Below are positions 1-9,309 of a DNA stretch of 64,000 nt, one piece after another. The notes under the pieces are model-generated. The model saw nothing but the letters and a program-made list of their open reading frames with translations, was not told the DNA's origin and did not search any database. Every line of letters starts with the position of its first letter. Positions within the stretch are counted from its first letter, which is position 1. The DNA is from Cricetomys ansorgei (lineage: Eukaryota; Chordata; Mammalia; Rodentia; Nesomyidae): assembly GCA_026225945.1 (NCBI GenBank), contig JAMJFZ010002500.1, forward strand, positions 310,001-374,000, written 5' to 3'. Both the position numbers and the translations under genes were made by a program.

Positions 1-487
1 AGCAAGGAATCTCTCTGATTGGTCAGAACCCAGGCACTGGATTGGCTTGTTAAATGTTACGTGGCAACAAGGATTTCTGTGAAAACAGAGAGGTTTATGG
101 GATAATGAGTACTATAGTGAGTACTTACATTAAATGGAGGAGAGGTTAGTGCCTTTACCGCTAGGGGTGCTAGGCTTTTCAGAAACAAGAAATCAAAGGG
201 ACTTGAACTCCCTGAAGGTTATAAAATCTCTCATGGTGAGAAAGCATCACCCATCTCTGAGCTATTATTTTGTGTTCACCAACAGTGCATTAGGTTTTAT
301 TGTTGTAGTTAGTTTGTTTGATGTAGCCGTATGCGACTATGTTTACCCTCTATTTAGGGAAGGAGAAAGACTACAATGCCCAACTAATTTTATGGAATAT
401 GATTTATGAGAAAAATATTTCTGAGATAAATATGATAGTTAGAATACAAACTTTTACATATATGTTGTTTTGAAAACATTTACTTTT
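1..487. other. No recognisable feature
   Basis: I see AT-rich sequence with no SINE, LTR or exon signature. A 91-codon open frame at 134-409 resembles no family I know and has no repeat or splice context, so I do not call it. Confidence 0.4.
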
Positions 488-625
488 GGGCTGGAGAGAT
501 GGCTCAGTTGTTAAGAGCCCTGACTGCTCTCCCAGAGGTCCTCAGTTCAATTCCTGCCAACCACATAGTGGGTCACAACCATCTGTAATAAGGTCTGATG
601 CCCTCTTCAGAATAAATACATCTTT
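488..625 (+). repeat. B2 SINE
   Basis: The copy starts with the tRNA-derived B2 head (GGGCTGGAGAGATGGCTCAG) and continues through the usual 'ttcaattcc', 'ccacatagtggg' and 'ctgatgccctcttc' segments. It ends in an AATAAATA-type tail. Confidence 0.9.
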
Positions 626-1083
626 AAAATATTTACTTTTATAGCATTTGTTTTTGTTCCACTGGTGGACAAAGGCAGGGAAGACAGGTGAAAAAATAAA
701 TCCTCTTTTGCAACTCAGAACTCACTGTCAGTATGAGTTTCAAGACAGACAAGAACAACTTTGATACACAAGTCAGCTCAAAGGGATGATGGGGTTGATG
801 AAGTTTGTCTTGAACATGGGGTTGGAGTTGATGATACTTGTGAATGTATGTTTGTTTCAGTGTACCACTGGCATATCCTACCATTAGATGAACATTCTGA
901 GTGTACTAGGAAAAGAATATAACCTGAACTTTGGAAAAATTATTTTTTTCTTTTGTATTTTATGTGTATGGCTGTAGTGGATTATTTGAACTTATTCTTA
1001 AATATTGTAAAATGTAAAATGTAAAACCTGTAATCATTATGTGAAGTTGAAGATTATGATTAAGATGTGATTATAATGTGATG
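626..1083. other. No recognisable feature
   Basis: AT-rich unique sequence lies between the B2 and the solo LTR. An 81-codon minus-strand open frame (639-884) has no supporting signal. Confidence 0.4.
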
Positions 1084-1089
1084 TTTCCC

Positions 1090-1542
1090 TGTTAAAATAG
1101 CATTCAACCGCTTAATATGAGTTCATCGTTGAATTTTCCAATGCTCTTTATTAATTACAAACCATGTCAAATCTCAGGGAATACAATACCCAGGCGGCTA
1201 GGCAGAGACTTCATTCCTTCCCCCAAAAGCTCTCTCATCCTTTCTCCATTTTTCCCTAAACCTTTTTCTTAGCCCCTTCTCCACATCCAGACCTTCATTA
1301 CAACACAATAGTATCTTAGTGGGGGTGATCACCTGCCTGCAGTTCTTTCATGTCACCTTCAACTGTAAACAGTTAGCTCTATCTAGGGCTAGCACAAGGA
1401 AGTGAATGGGTAGGAAGCAAGGCCTGCACCTGCTGCAAGGCATCTGGCTTCACAGCTACAAGGCCCACAGGCCCACAACATCAGGCATCAAAGCCTTATT
1501 TGCAAACCAAAACAGCACACAGGGGTAAAATATCCCACAACA
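1090..1542 (-). mobile_element. Solo ERVK-type LTR with 6-bp TSD
   Basis: On the minus strand the LTR starts TGTTGTGGGATATTTTACTC and ends near TTTTAACA. An AATAAAGAGCATTGG polyadenylation region lies close to the 3' end. A perfect 6-bp duplication, TTTCCC, flanks it (1084-1089 and 1543-1548), which marks a solo LTR from LTR-LTR recombination. A 6-bp duplication is typical of class II ERVs. Two more copies of the family lie at 51297-51689 and 52864-53357. Confidence 0.85.
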
Positions 1543-1548
1543 TTTCCC

Positions 1549-1972
1549 CATGAGGGAATTTGTCCAAAAAATATACAAGATTTGGGAAAACAGAAGGCAG
1601 GAGTAGGAGAAAAAGAGAGAACAGGAGAGGAGAAGGGAAGAAGGAAGCTCACAAGAATTGTAGGTAAGATTTATGTGTGTTGGAGTTTTGCTTCTTCCAT
1701 AGGAAGAAGCAGCTTACGAAAGGAAGCTTATAAGATGTATAAATGAGGTGTGTATATGTTGGAGCTTTGCTTCTTCCACAAGAACAAGAGGAAGCTTACA
1801 AAATGTGTATGGGTAAGGTGTGTGAGTGTTAAAACTTACAAGATGTGTGTGTGTGCATGAGGTGAGTGTGTGAAGCTTTGTTTCTTCCACGAGATATATG
1901 AATCATATGAATGAGTATGTTTTCATGGAGATTGGAAAGAATAAGGTTGTTAAAGCTTTGCCTCTACCACAG

Positions 1973-2025
<53 letters not shown>

Positions 2026-2250
2026 TGTGAGAGAGAGAGAGAAAGAGAGAGAGGGACAGAGAGAGAGAGAGAGAGAGAACTTGGAAAAATACAGTACAGA
2101 ATAAATTAAAATAAGAGAAAGAAGTTATACAGAGAGGAAAAGCTTGAATTGTATAGAGAGGAAAAACCTTGAATAGAGAGAGAGGAAAAGAAAAAAGCCA
2201 AAATAAGAAAGAACTTGTTTTGACCCATCCAGAAGATTTATTTCTACTCC
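1549..2250. repeat. Simple-repeat-rich tract with (TG)n(GA)n
   Basis: Purine-rich sequence with recurring 'gaagctt...gtgtg' segments leads into (TG)n at about 1976-2028 and (GA)n at about 2029-2078. No gene is visible. The open frames here translate the dinucleotide repeats. Confidence 0.75.
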
Positions 2251-2362
2251 CCACCCCCTCCCACTGACATTATGCCTCCTTTACATCCCCTGGCCTTCTT
2301 TGCTGGAGCTTCTTTGTCCGAGACTTGGTAGCAACTATATCGGATACTTACCTTTTTTTGGT

Positions 2363-2512
2363 TTGGCCAGGTGGCACATGCTCTTTAATCTCAGCATTTG
2401 GAAGGCAGGGCCAGGTGGAATTCTCATGAGTTTGAGGCCAACCTGGTCTATATAGTGAGTTCCAGGCCAGCCAGGGCTATATAGGGAGACCTTATCTCAA
2501 AACTTACAAATA
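2363..2512 (+). repeat. B1 SINE
   Basis: Degenerate B1: 'ggtggcacatgctctttaatctcag', 'gtttgaggccaacctggtcta', 'agttccaggccagccagggcta' and a terminal A-rich tail. Confidence 0.85.
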
Positions 2513-2557
2513 AACATTTCATTGTTTCATTTGGTTCATTTCATAGTCTCTCTTTTC

Positions 2558-2985
2558 CCAGACTGAGGTTGAAACCAGGGCCTTGTTCACACCAGGCAAA
2601 TGCTCTACCAACTGACGCATATCTTCTGCCCTATTGTTTAATTTTAACCTTTCTGATACTTGTGTGTGTGTGTGCACAGGCACCATGGCACCCATGTAGA
2701 GATTAGAGGGCAATTTTCAGGAGCTTTCGGTTCAGGGAATCAAGTTCCAGGTCATCAGGCTTGGCGTCCAGCGTCTTCACCCTCAGAGTCATCTTGATAG
2801 CCCTTATATTTTTGTGTTATTCATGGCTCCTAGCAGTCTATACTTTTTTTTTTTTCCGAGACAGAGTCCCACTGTGTGGCCCTGACTGGTCTGAAGCTAG
2901 CTATGTAGATCAGTGTAGCTTCGAACTCACAAGTCTCCGCCAGCCTCTGCCTCTGCAGTGCTGGGTCAAAGGTGCGCCACACGCC
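2558..2985 (-). repeat. Antisense SINE cluster (ID, B2, B1)
   Basis: An antisense ID element (2558-2632, 'ccagggccttgttcacaccaggcaaatgctctaccaactg' type) comes first. A degenerate antisense B2 follows at about 2655-2810. An antisense B1 with its poly-T at the left occupies 2848-2985. Confidence 0.75.
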
Positions 2986-3028
2986 AGCAGCAGTTTGTTG
3001 TGTCTGCAACCCCAGTTTCATTTGGCTC

Positions 3029-4045
3029 GGCAGGCACCAGGCACGTAAGTGGTACACATGCTCACATGCAGGCAGGCGCCAGGCACGTAAGTGGTGCACA
3101 TGCTCACGTGCAGGCAGGCACCAGGCACGTAAGTGGTGCACATGCTCACGTGCAGGCAGGCACCAGGCACGTAAGTGGTGCACATGCTCACGTGCAGGCA
3201 GGCACCAGGCACGTAAGTGGTGCACATGCTCACGTGCAGGCAGGCACCAGGCACGTAAGTGGTGCACATGCTCACGTGCAGGCAGGCACCAGGCACGTAA
3301 GTGGTGCACATGCTCACGTGCAGGCAGGCACCAGGCACGTAAGTGGTGCACATGCTCACGTGCAGGCAGGCACCAGGCACGTAAGTGGTGCACATGCTCA
3401 CGTGCAGGCAGGCACCAGGCACGTAAGTGGTACACATGCTCACGTGCAGGCAGGCACCAGGCACGTAAGTGGTGCACATGCTCACGTGCAGGCAGGCACC
3501 AGGCACGTAAGTGGTGCACATGCTCACGTGCAGGCAGGCACCAGGCACGTAAGTGGTGCACATGCTCACGTGCAGGCAGGCACCAGGCACGTAAGTGGTG
3601 CACATGCTCACGTGCAGGCAGGCACCAGGCACGTAAGTGGTGCACATGCTCACGTGCAGGCAGGCACCAGGCACGTAAGTGGTGCACATGCTCACGTGCA
3701 GGCAGGCACCAGGCACGTAAGTGGTGCACATGCTCACGTGCAGGCAGGCACCAGGCACGTAAGTGGTGCACATGCTCACGTGCAGGCAGGCACCAGGCAC
3801 GTAAGTGGTGCACATGCTCACGTGCAGGCAGGCACCAGGCACGTAAGTGGTGCACATGCTCACGTGCAGGCAGGCACCAGGCACGTAAGTGGTGCACATG
3901 CTCACGTGCAGGCAGGCACCAGGCACGTAAGTGGTGCACATGCTCACGTGCAGGCAGGCACCAGGCACGTAAGTGGTGCACATGCTCACATGCAGGCAGG
4001 CACCAGGCACGTAAGTGGTACACATACTCACATGCAGGCAAAACA
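3029..4045. repeat. 42-bp minisatellite, about 24 copies, derived from a B2 tail
   Basis: A near-perfect tandem array has a period of exactly 42 bp. Each unit contains CAGGCACCAGGCACGTAAGT followed by GGTGCACATGCTCACGTG. Variant bases cluster in the first and last units (CACATG in place of CACGTG, GTACAC in place of GTGCAC). The array ends in CAGGCAAAACACCCATCCAC and an AAATAAA-rich tail, which is the usual 3' end of a B2 SINE. The array therefore looks like an expansion of the terminal part of a B2. Because 42 is a multiple of 3, several frames stay open right through it. I regard those frames as artefacts. Confidence 0.93.
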
Positions 4046-4273
4046 CCCATCCACAGAAAATAAAGATAATAATAAAAAAGAATTAAAATAACTAGACTTG
4101 GAAAAGTTTTCCCCATGGGGGCAGCAGAGAGTCAAGTGGGAAAAAAAAATCTCTTGAAAACTATATGAGAGAGGGTCTCCTTTTTAAGGGGGTAAGAGAT
4201 ATTTTCTTCTAGAACGAAGTATGAGTGGCTATGGCCCCAGAGTGTGTGTGGGGGCCATATTCATCATATCTGG

Positions 4274-4421
4274 GGGGTGTGGTGGCTCACATCCTTAATC
4301 CCAACACTCCACAAGGAAAGCCAGGTTGATCTCTTAGTTCAGTCTGTTTTACGTGGTGAGTTCCAGGACAGCCAAGGTTACATAGCTCTTCTCTCAAAAA
4401 AAAAAAAAAAAAAAAAAAAGG
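4274..4421 (+). repeat. B1 SINE
   Basis: B1 body ('gtggtggctcacatccttaatccc', 'gagttccaggacagccaaggttacat') followed by a 23-base A tail. Confidence 0.85.
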
Positions 4422-4429
4422 AAAAGGAA

Positions 4430-4755
4430 AAGGCCCTGTAGCAGTACACCCATGGGGCAGCTCTTCAAAGACGATAAAGAGGCATTCTCCTACATGCAGA
4501 CTGTGCCAGATCTCTGAAGAGGACACCACCGTCATGGTCGGTGCCATACTCACAACAGAACACTGAGCATCTGAATTCAGGTGTTTTTTATTGATTCAGA
4601 ACTCCTAGGATACAGATCATAAGCAATCAAACATCCCCCACAGAAATCCAACACCTACAGACAATACAAAATGCCAGGACCTAAGCTGCCCCTCACCAAA
4701 CAGTGCATGAAACAGTATTTTAAACACAACTAAAACTAAACTTCTACAACAAAGA
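4430..4755 (-). mobile_element. LTR-like segment X (minus)
   Basis: Its reverse complement matches 15140-15480 closely over its whole length, including 'ttggatttctgtgggg', an AATAAA-containing 'caataaaa...cacctgaattcag' block and the downstream 'tctggcacagtctgca' block. A third diverged copy spans 16780-17640. The polyadenylation-like block followed by a TGGCxCC sequence suggests the R-U5/primer-binding end of an old LTR element. The family is not identified. Confidence 0.55.
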
Positions 4756-4769
4756 TGGGCTTCACCAAG

Positions 4770-5290
4770 ACATTATCACACAAGCATATCATGTACTTGG
4801 TTCACAGTCACTTCCTACATCCTCTTGTGCCCCCCTTTTCTCATTCTACTGATCACCTTTCTCTTCCCCCAAAGGTCTAGTTTCATGCTATATTTATATT
4901 CAAATCTAGATTCAGAAAAAAAAAATGTGATATTTGTTAGAATCTAGCTTTTGCTTAACACAATGATCTCCATTTCCATCCATCTTCCTGCAAATGGGAT
5001 ATTTCATTTTTTGTGGCTGAATAAAACCCCATTGTGTATATGTACCACATTTCCCTTAGTCATTCATCTGTTGATGGATATTAGGCTAACTCCATAATTT
5101 AGATATTATGAGTATTGCTGAAATAAACGTGGATGTGTAGCTATCTCTGTGTTATTCTGATTCAGATTCCTTTGGAGACCAGGAGTGGTATAGTTAGATC
5201 ATAGATGTTTGTCTGTAGTGGGATATTGGAATTACGTATTTTATAGGTATGTACTGTCTTTATGGAATGATGCTTCTGTAGATTTGCTTT
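4770..5290 (-). mobile_element. L1 (LINE-1) 3' ORF2 fragment
   Basis: The plus strand carries the antisense signature of the L1 ORF2 end: 'gtggctgaataaaacccc', 'gtgtatatgtaccacat', 'cattcatctgttgatgg', 'gagtattgctgaaataaacg'. The fragment is old and 5'-truncated, with no intact frame. Confidence 0.8.
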
Positions 5291-5292
5291 CT

Positions 5293-5773
5293 GTGCTGTA
5301 TTAGGAAAGGAGCTCCTAATACTTTGCAGCTTGTTTCACTCTGTAAAAGACTTGTTTCCTGCACCTGCTTATACCTCTGTGCTAAAAACAATGGAATATC
5401 CCCTTAGATCTCCACATAAACAGGTCATTTGCTTATGTTAATGCAGATAAAAGATCCTTATAGCCCTCACAGGTTATGAAGACCAAAGAAGACTCTGGTT
5501 TTCCTCACATTGGACACACAATGGGATAGGTGATGAGTCTGCTGGCAGACACTGAGTGGTGTTAGGTTCTATTCCTTTGTCTAATTAAGGCCTGTATGGG
5601 GGTAGGAGAAGTTTTGAATGAATAAAGGACCTTGAGGCAGAAGCAGAGCGGAGCCATGTGAGAGCGATGTGAGGCAAGCTTTCTGCCTAAGCTGTCCAGG
5701 TATTGCATCTCTTGCATCTCTGAGAGTTGTCTTTGATCTTTCTTGAAACCTACTGGAGATACTTCCTTTACAA
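5293..5773 (+). mobile_element. 5' LTR of a truncated ERVK-like provirus
   Basis: The block starts about TGTGCTGTATTAGG, has an AATAAA at about 5621 and ends in TTTACA. It is directly followed by a primer-binding site (5775-5793). Little internal sequence follows before a B2 and unrelated DNA, so the element is truncated just after the PBS. Confidence 0.65.
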
Positions 5774-5774
5774 T

Positions 5775-5793
5775 TGGAGCCCAATGTGGAGCC
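5775..5793 (+). other. Primer-binding site, tRNA-Lys type
   Basis: TGGAGCCCAATGTGGAGCC differs at a few bases from the Lys1,2 PBS of betaretroviruses and lies 2 nt after the LTR 3' end. Confidence 0.7.
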
Positions 5794-5849
5794 AGAAAAT
5801 GTACCCTTTACAATTAGCACAGACATTAATATTTTCAAAGATCATATAT

Positions 5850-6053
5850 CTTCTGGTTTTTGTTTATATGCCTGTCTGTATATGCACATTTGTGTAGGGA
5901 CTTTTGCAGACCAAAAGAGTATGTCAGATCCTCTGAAACTGGAGTTGAAGGTGGTTGTGAGCCACCCAATGTGGGTGTTGGAACTAGTGTCCTCTGCAAA
6001 AGTAGTAAGTGCTATTAACAGCTGAGCCATCTCTTCAGTTCCTCATAAGGAAA

Positions 6054-6084
<31 letters not shown>
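5850..6084 (-). repeat. Antisense B2 SINE plus (CA)n
   Basis: B2 antisense signature ('gatcctctgaaactggagttgaaggtggttgtgagccac', 'gctgagccatctcttcag') at 5850-6045, then (CA)n at 6055-6084. Confidence 0.8.
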
Positions 6085-6085
<1 letters not shown>

Positions 6086-6087
6086 TG

Positions 6088-6760
6088 CTGTATGTTTGAA
6101 CATATCTCCAGATATATTCATCGAAGATAATCATTGCACTGGCTGTTTGAAGCCTGGCAGGATGTGATTTCTATAGCTGGAAAGGCCTGCTTTTTAATGT
6201 AAATAAAAGCTGTTCTCAGATCAATGTAAACAGAGTTGCTAATAAAGAGGTCACTTGGGTACTCTACCAGGCTGGGGGCAACAAAAGGCATGGCCTGGAC
6301 TCCACTATTGCTTTGTAGTTATCCCATTATAAATATAAACACAGCTCAGATGGGTGCGGCCTAGCCCCTTTTGTGTTGATGGCACCCCACTATAAAGGTT
6401 TGGGAGGAGTAATCATCATATCTCGTAGGGCGGTGGTGGTGCACACCTTTAATTCCAGCGCTGGAGGCAGAGGCAGGTGGATCTCTGTGAGTTCGAGGCC
6501 AGTCTGGTCTACAGAGTGATTCCAGGACAGCCAGAGTTACAACAGAGAAATCCTGTCTTGAAAAACAGAAAACAAACAAAGCATTGTATCTCTTTGATCA
6601 TGAAGATAGTCTTCTAGGAGAGAACAGGAGGAACCTTTTAAAATAAGAATAAACTGTCACCATTAGGGCTGGAAGATGGCATGCTATGTTCTCTGCTGAG
6701 GTCTGTCAAGCTTGTACCTTTAAAAATGTCTCATATGTCTTTATCAATACAATGCTGGAT
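6088..6760. repeat. Segment Y, left arm of inverted repeat, with B1 insertion
   Basis: The segment is recognisably the reverse complement of 14490-15060. Shared blocks include 'gcctggcaggatgtgat', 'taaagaggtcacttggg', 'tcatgaagata...aggagagaaca'-type sequence and 'tctttatcaatacaat'. A plus-strand B1 (6427-6575) interrupts this arm only. Confidence 0.6.
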
Positions 6761-6809
6761 TTAATAAACAGCTACACGCATACAATATAAAAATCTCTAT
6801 ACTGACTTC

Positions 6810-6955
6810 TTTTTTTGTTTTTTTGAGAAAGGTTTCTCTGTGTATCCCTTGCTGTCCTAGAACTGCTTCTGTAGACCCGGCTGGCCTCAAACTCAGATAT
6901 CCACCTGCCTCTGCCATCTGAGTGCTGGGATTAAAAGCCTGCACCACCATTGGCC
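6810..6955 (-). repeat. B1 SINE, antisense
   Basis: Poly-T head and antisense B1 blocks ('gaaaggtttctctgtgta', 'ctggcctcaaactcagatatccacctgcc', 'gtgctgggattaaaagcc'). Confidence 0.88.
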
Positions 6956-6959
6956 TCTG

Positions 6960-7657
6960 CTGATTTCTATAGCAAGGGCACTAACATTCTCACCGACAGT
7001 GTGCAGTAAGACATTTAGCTTAAGAGCCTGTGACGTAACATTGATATTTGGAGATCTATACATGGCTTATCTTAACACTACATGTCTTAATGCCATGCTG
7101 TAATGGAAATACAAACTCTGCCATGTGGACCCTGCCATCTTGGATGCATTCCTGAACGGGAGAAAAAATAGCCATGTGGCTGAGAGCCAAACTGTTTAAT
7201 CAGCTTTTAACCTATGTTAATTTGTAATTTATCAGGCACTTTAAGTTTATAAATGTTTTATATTGTAACGTCTTTGTTAGGTAAGGACTAAACTTTACTT
7301 ACAGTCTAATATATCTCAGACTTAGGAGTGTATATCTAGTTTCTCTTTTACTGGCCTTGTTAGGCCCTAGCTATTTTGATAACTGAGACATGTAAAAACT
7401 GTTATATTCTATAATCAGAGGTCAAAATGGATAAACTGCCAAACTTCCTATAGACAGTATGATTTAATTTTTTTATTAAAGGGATACAGTTAAAAATAGT
7501 GATTTTCTAAGATTTATAACAGGCAACTTTATAAATGATAAAATCTTAATTTGCTCAAAACTATATTTTTATGTTTGAAAACATAAAAATCGTTTAGTTA
7601 GGCCTAAATCAAGTAACTATGTAGTAGAATATTGACCTTTTTCTCAAATATTATAAA
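6960..7657. other. AT-rich intergenic sequence
   Basis: I recognise no gene or repeat. It may be internal sequence of the same old element as segment Y, but I could not align it by eye to the other arm. Confidence 0.35.
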
Positions 7658-7663
7658 GGTACA

Positions 7664-8032
7664 TGCAGTAGAATGCTACTGAAACAGATTCCTAACTTGT
7701 AACTGATTACTCACTTATAACACATTCCCACTGTGTCTTTTACCCTCTAGCTCAGGAAAGGTAAAAAGAAATCAATCTTCACTGTTCTTGAAGACAGCCT
7801 TGAAAGACAGAATGAAAGTGTTCACTATACTGCCCTCCCCCAACTCCCTTTGGTTGACCTTAGCTTGGATAACAGAAACTGGAGAGGACTAGCATCTATC
7901 TTAGAGCACTGGACTAGCATCTCACAAAACCACCCACCAACTGCAAAATGCCAACTGCTCCTGCTTTCCTTTATATTCGAAGCAAAGTTCCCAGAAGTCC
8001 AAGCAGCATCCAATCATAAGAAAGGCTGCACA
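7664..8032 (-). mobile_element. 3' LTR of the Nol8-carrying provirus
   Basis: In the element's sense it starts TGTGCAGCCTTTCTTATGAT and ends TAGCATTCTACTGCA. It aligns along its length to 13000-13458 apart from the long GA repeat of that copy. Confidence 0.85.
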
Positions 8033-8056
8033 ATCCCACCCCACCCCCATTTTACT
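8033..8056 (-). other. Polypurine tract
   Basis: Directly upstream of the 3' LTR the minus strand reads AAAATGGGGGTGGGGTGGGA, the expected plus-strand primer position. It separates the captured Nol8 sequence from the LTR. Confidence 0.65.
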
Positions 8057-8059
8057 AAG

Positions 8060-9300
8060 CCATAAGTTGTACAATATTACTTTTTCTCTGAGGCCTTCTA
8101 CTAGGCCATCTTTTCTCCTTTCTGGTCTTCAGTTTATCCTTAGCATTCATATATGATGCATTACTAACAGAAAGTGAGAAACCAGCTGTGCTTTTCTGAG
8201 GGTCTTCCCTGAGGGACATCTTTGCTGGTTTATCACTTGAATTAGTCCCCTCTTTTTCTGAAGCTTTTGTACTTTCAGGCAGATGGCAAATGTTTCTGTC
8301 AGGTTCTGTCTTATGTCTCTTTGCACTAAGACTAAGGGATGTTTTACCTTTTAATGGCAATGGACGTGAGAGAGGATTTTTATTTCTCTTGTCAAAATTA
8401 GTAGAAGACACTACTGTATGGTTCTAGCTCTCAAAGGTACACTGTTTTTTCGGAGACTGAATGTGTGTTTGGTTGTTCACTTTCTTTGTAGGTTGACATG
8501 AAGTCAGTTTACTTGATGAGCCATTAGCACAGGTAGATCTATCTTCCATAATAATGCTATAGGGATCTTTATGTTTCCAGGAAAACTCCTCTGCATGGAG
8601 AGAGCCTATTCCCTTGAACATCTAGAGCTTTGACTTTAAAGTGTTTTCCTCTGGCTTCTATTTGCTTAAGTGTTTTCTTCCTCTAAAAGGGAAGCCAAAT
8701 CTTCTCAGGACTAATGCACTGTCAGACATTGTACAGGTCATGGGAAATCCTGGGATTTCTGGTTATGCCAAATTTGCAGTGATGGCACTTTGTGGGTCAT
8801 CACTCTCAGTATCTTTTCCTGGAACCTTCTGATGACTGCCAACTAACTGTTCTAAATCAGCTGAAGTGAGATTCACATGGGGACAGTTTTTCACCAAGGC
8901 TTCATAGTCTTCATCTTCCTCAGACTCTTCACTGTCACTGGTGTTGGAGTCAGGTGGAAATTTAGGATTCAGAAACTTTATTCCTTGACCCAGGGGTGAT
9001 TCTTTTTTTTTTTTTTAGTTTTTTTGTACTTTAATAAAATCATTAGAAGGCTCTTTTTTGTTTTTTGTTTTTTTGAGACAGAGTTTCTCTCTTCTAACTC
9101 TGGCTGTCCTAGAACTCACTCTGTAGACCATTCTGGCCTTGAACTCACAGAAATCTACCTGCATCAGCCTCCCAAGTGCTGGGATTAAAGATGGGTGCCA
9201 CCACTGCCTGGCCAGGCTCTATCTTTTTAAAAGAACTTTTCTTTGTATAGTCATGCTTTTTGGATCAGCAGTCAGGATATTCAGGAGATCTTCCTGGCTC
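8060..9300 (-). pseudogene. Nol8: Nol8-derived fragment inside the provirus
   Basis: Minus-strand conceptual translation matches the middle of nucleolar protein 8. The acidic block (PKFPPDSNTSDSEESEEDED, about 8900-8980) is followed by LTSADLEQL. Further on come FKGIGSLHAEEF, a 'MEDRSTCANGSS' stretch and CTFES (8424-8610), then KTSLSLSAKRHK and an NAKDKLKTRKEKR stretch (8085-8400). The order is the same as in NOL8. Stops and frameshifts break the frame, and an antisense B1 (9053-9213) lies in its 5' part. The block ESPLGQGIKFLNPKF and possibly the part beyond the B1 (to about 9300) also fit. No start codon, RRM domain or C-terminus is present. It lies in the proviral sense direction between the integrase stop and the polypurine tract. 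Identification rests on recalled NOL8 sequence. Confidence 0.78.
9053..9213 (-). repeat. B1 SINE inserted in the Nol8 segment
   Basis: Antisense B1 with its poly-T at the left. A short AGGCTCT duplication may mark the insertion. It post-dates the Nol8-provirus join. Confidence 0.85.
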
Positions 9301-9309
9301 AAGTCTAAT

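Noticed and set aside
1898..2254. Open frames with Val-Cys, His-Thr and Arg-Glu runs
   Set aside because: They are direct translations of the (TG)n and (GA)n repeats.
3029..4045. CRISPR-like direct repeat array
   Set aside because: The units are contiguous with no variable spacers, and the genome is mammalian. It is a minisatellite.
2830..4116. Four long open frames (342-428 codons) across the minisatellite on both strands
   Set aside because: The 42-bp period is divisible by 3, so one stop-free unit keeps a frame open for the whole array. The peptides are 14-residue repeats, and the array arises from a B2 SINE tail.
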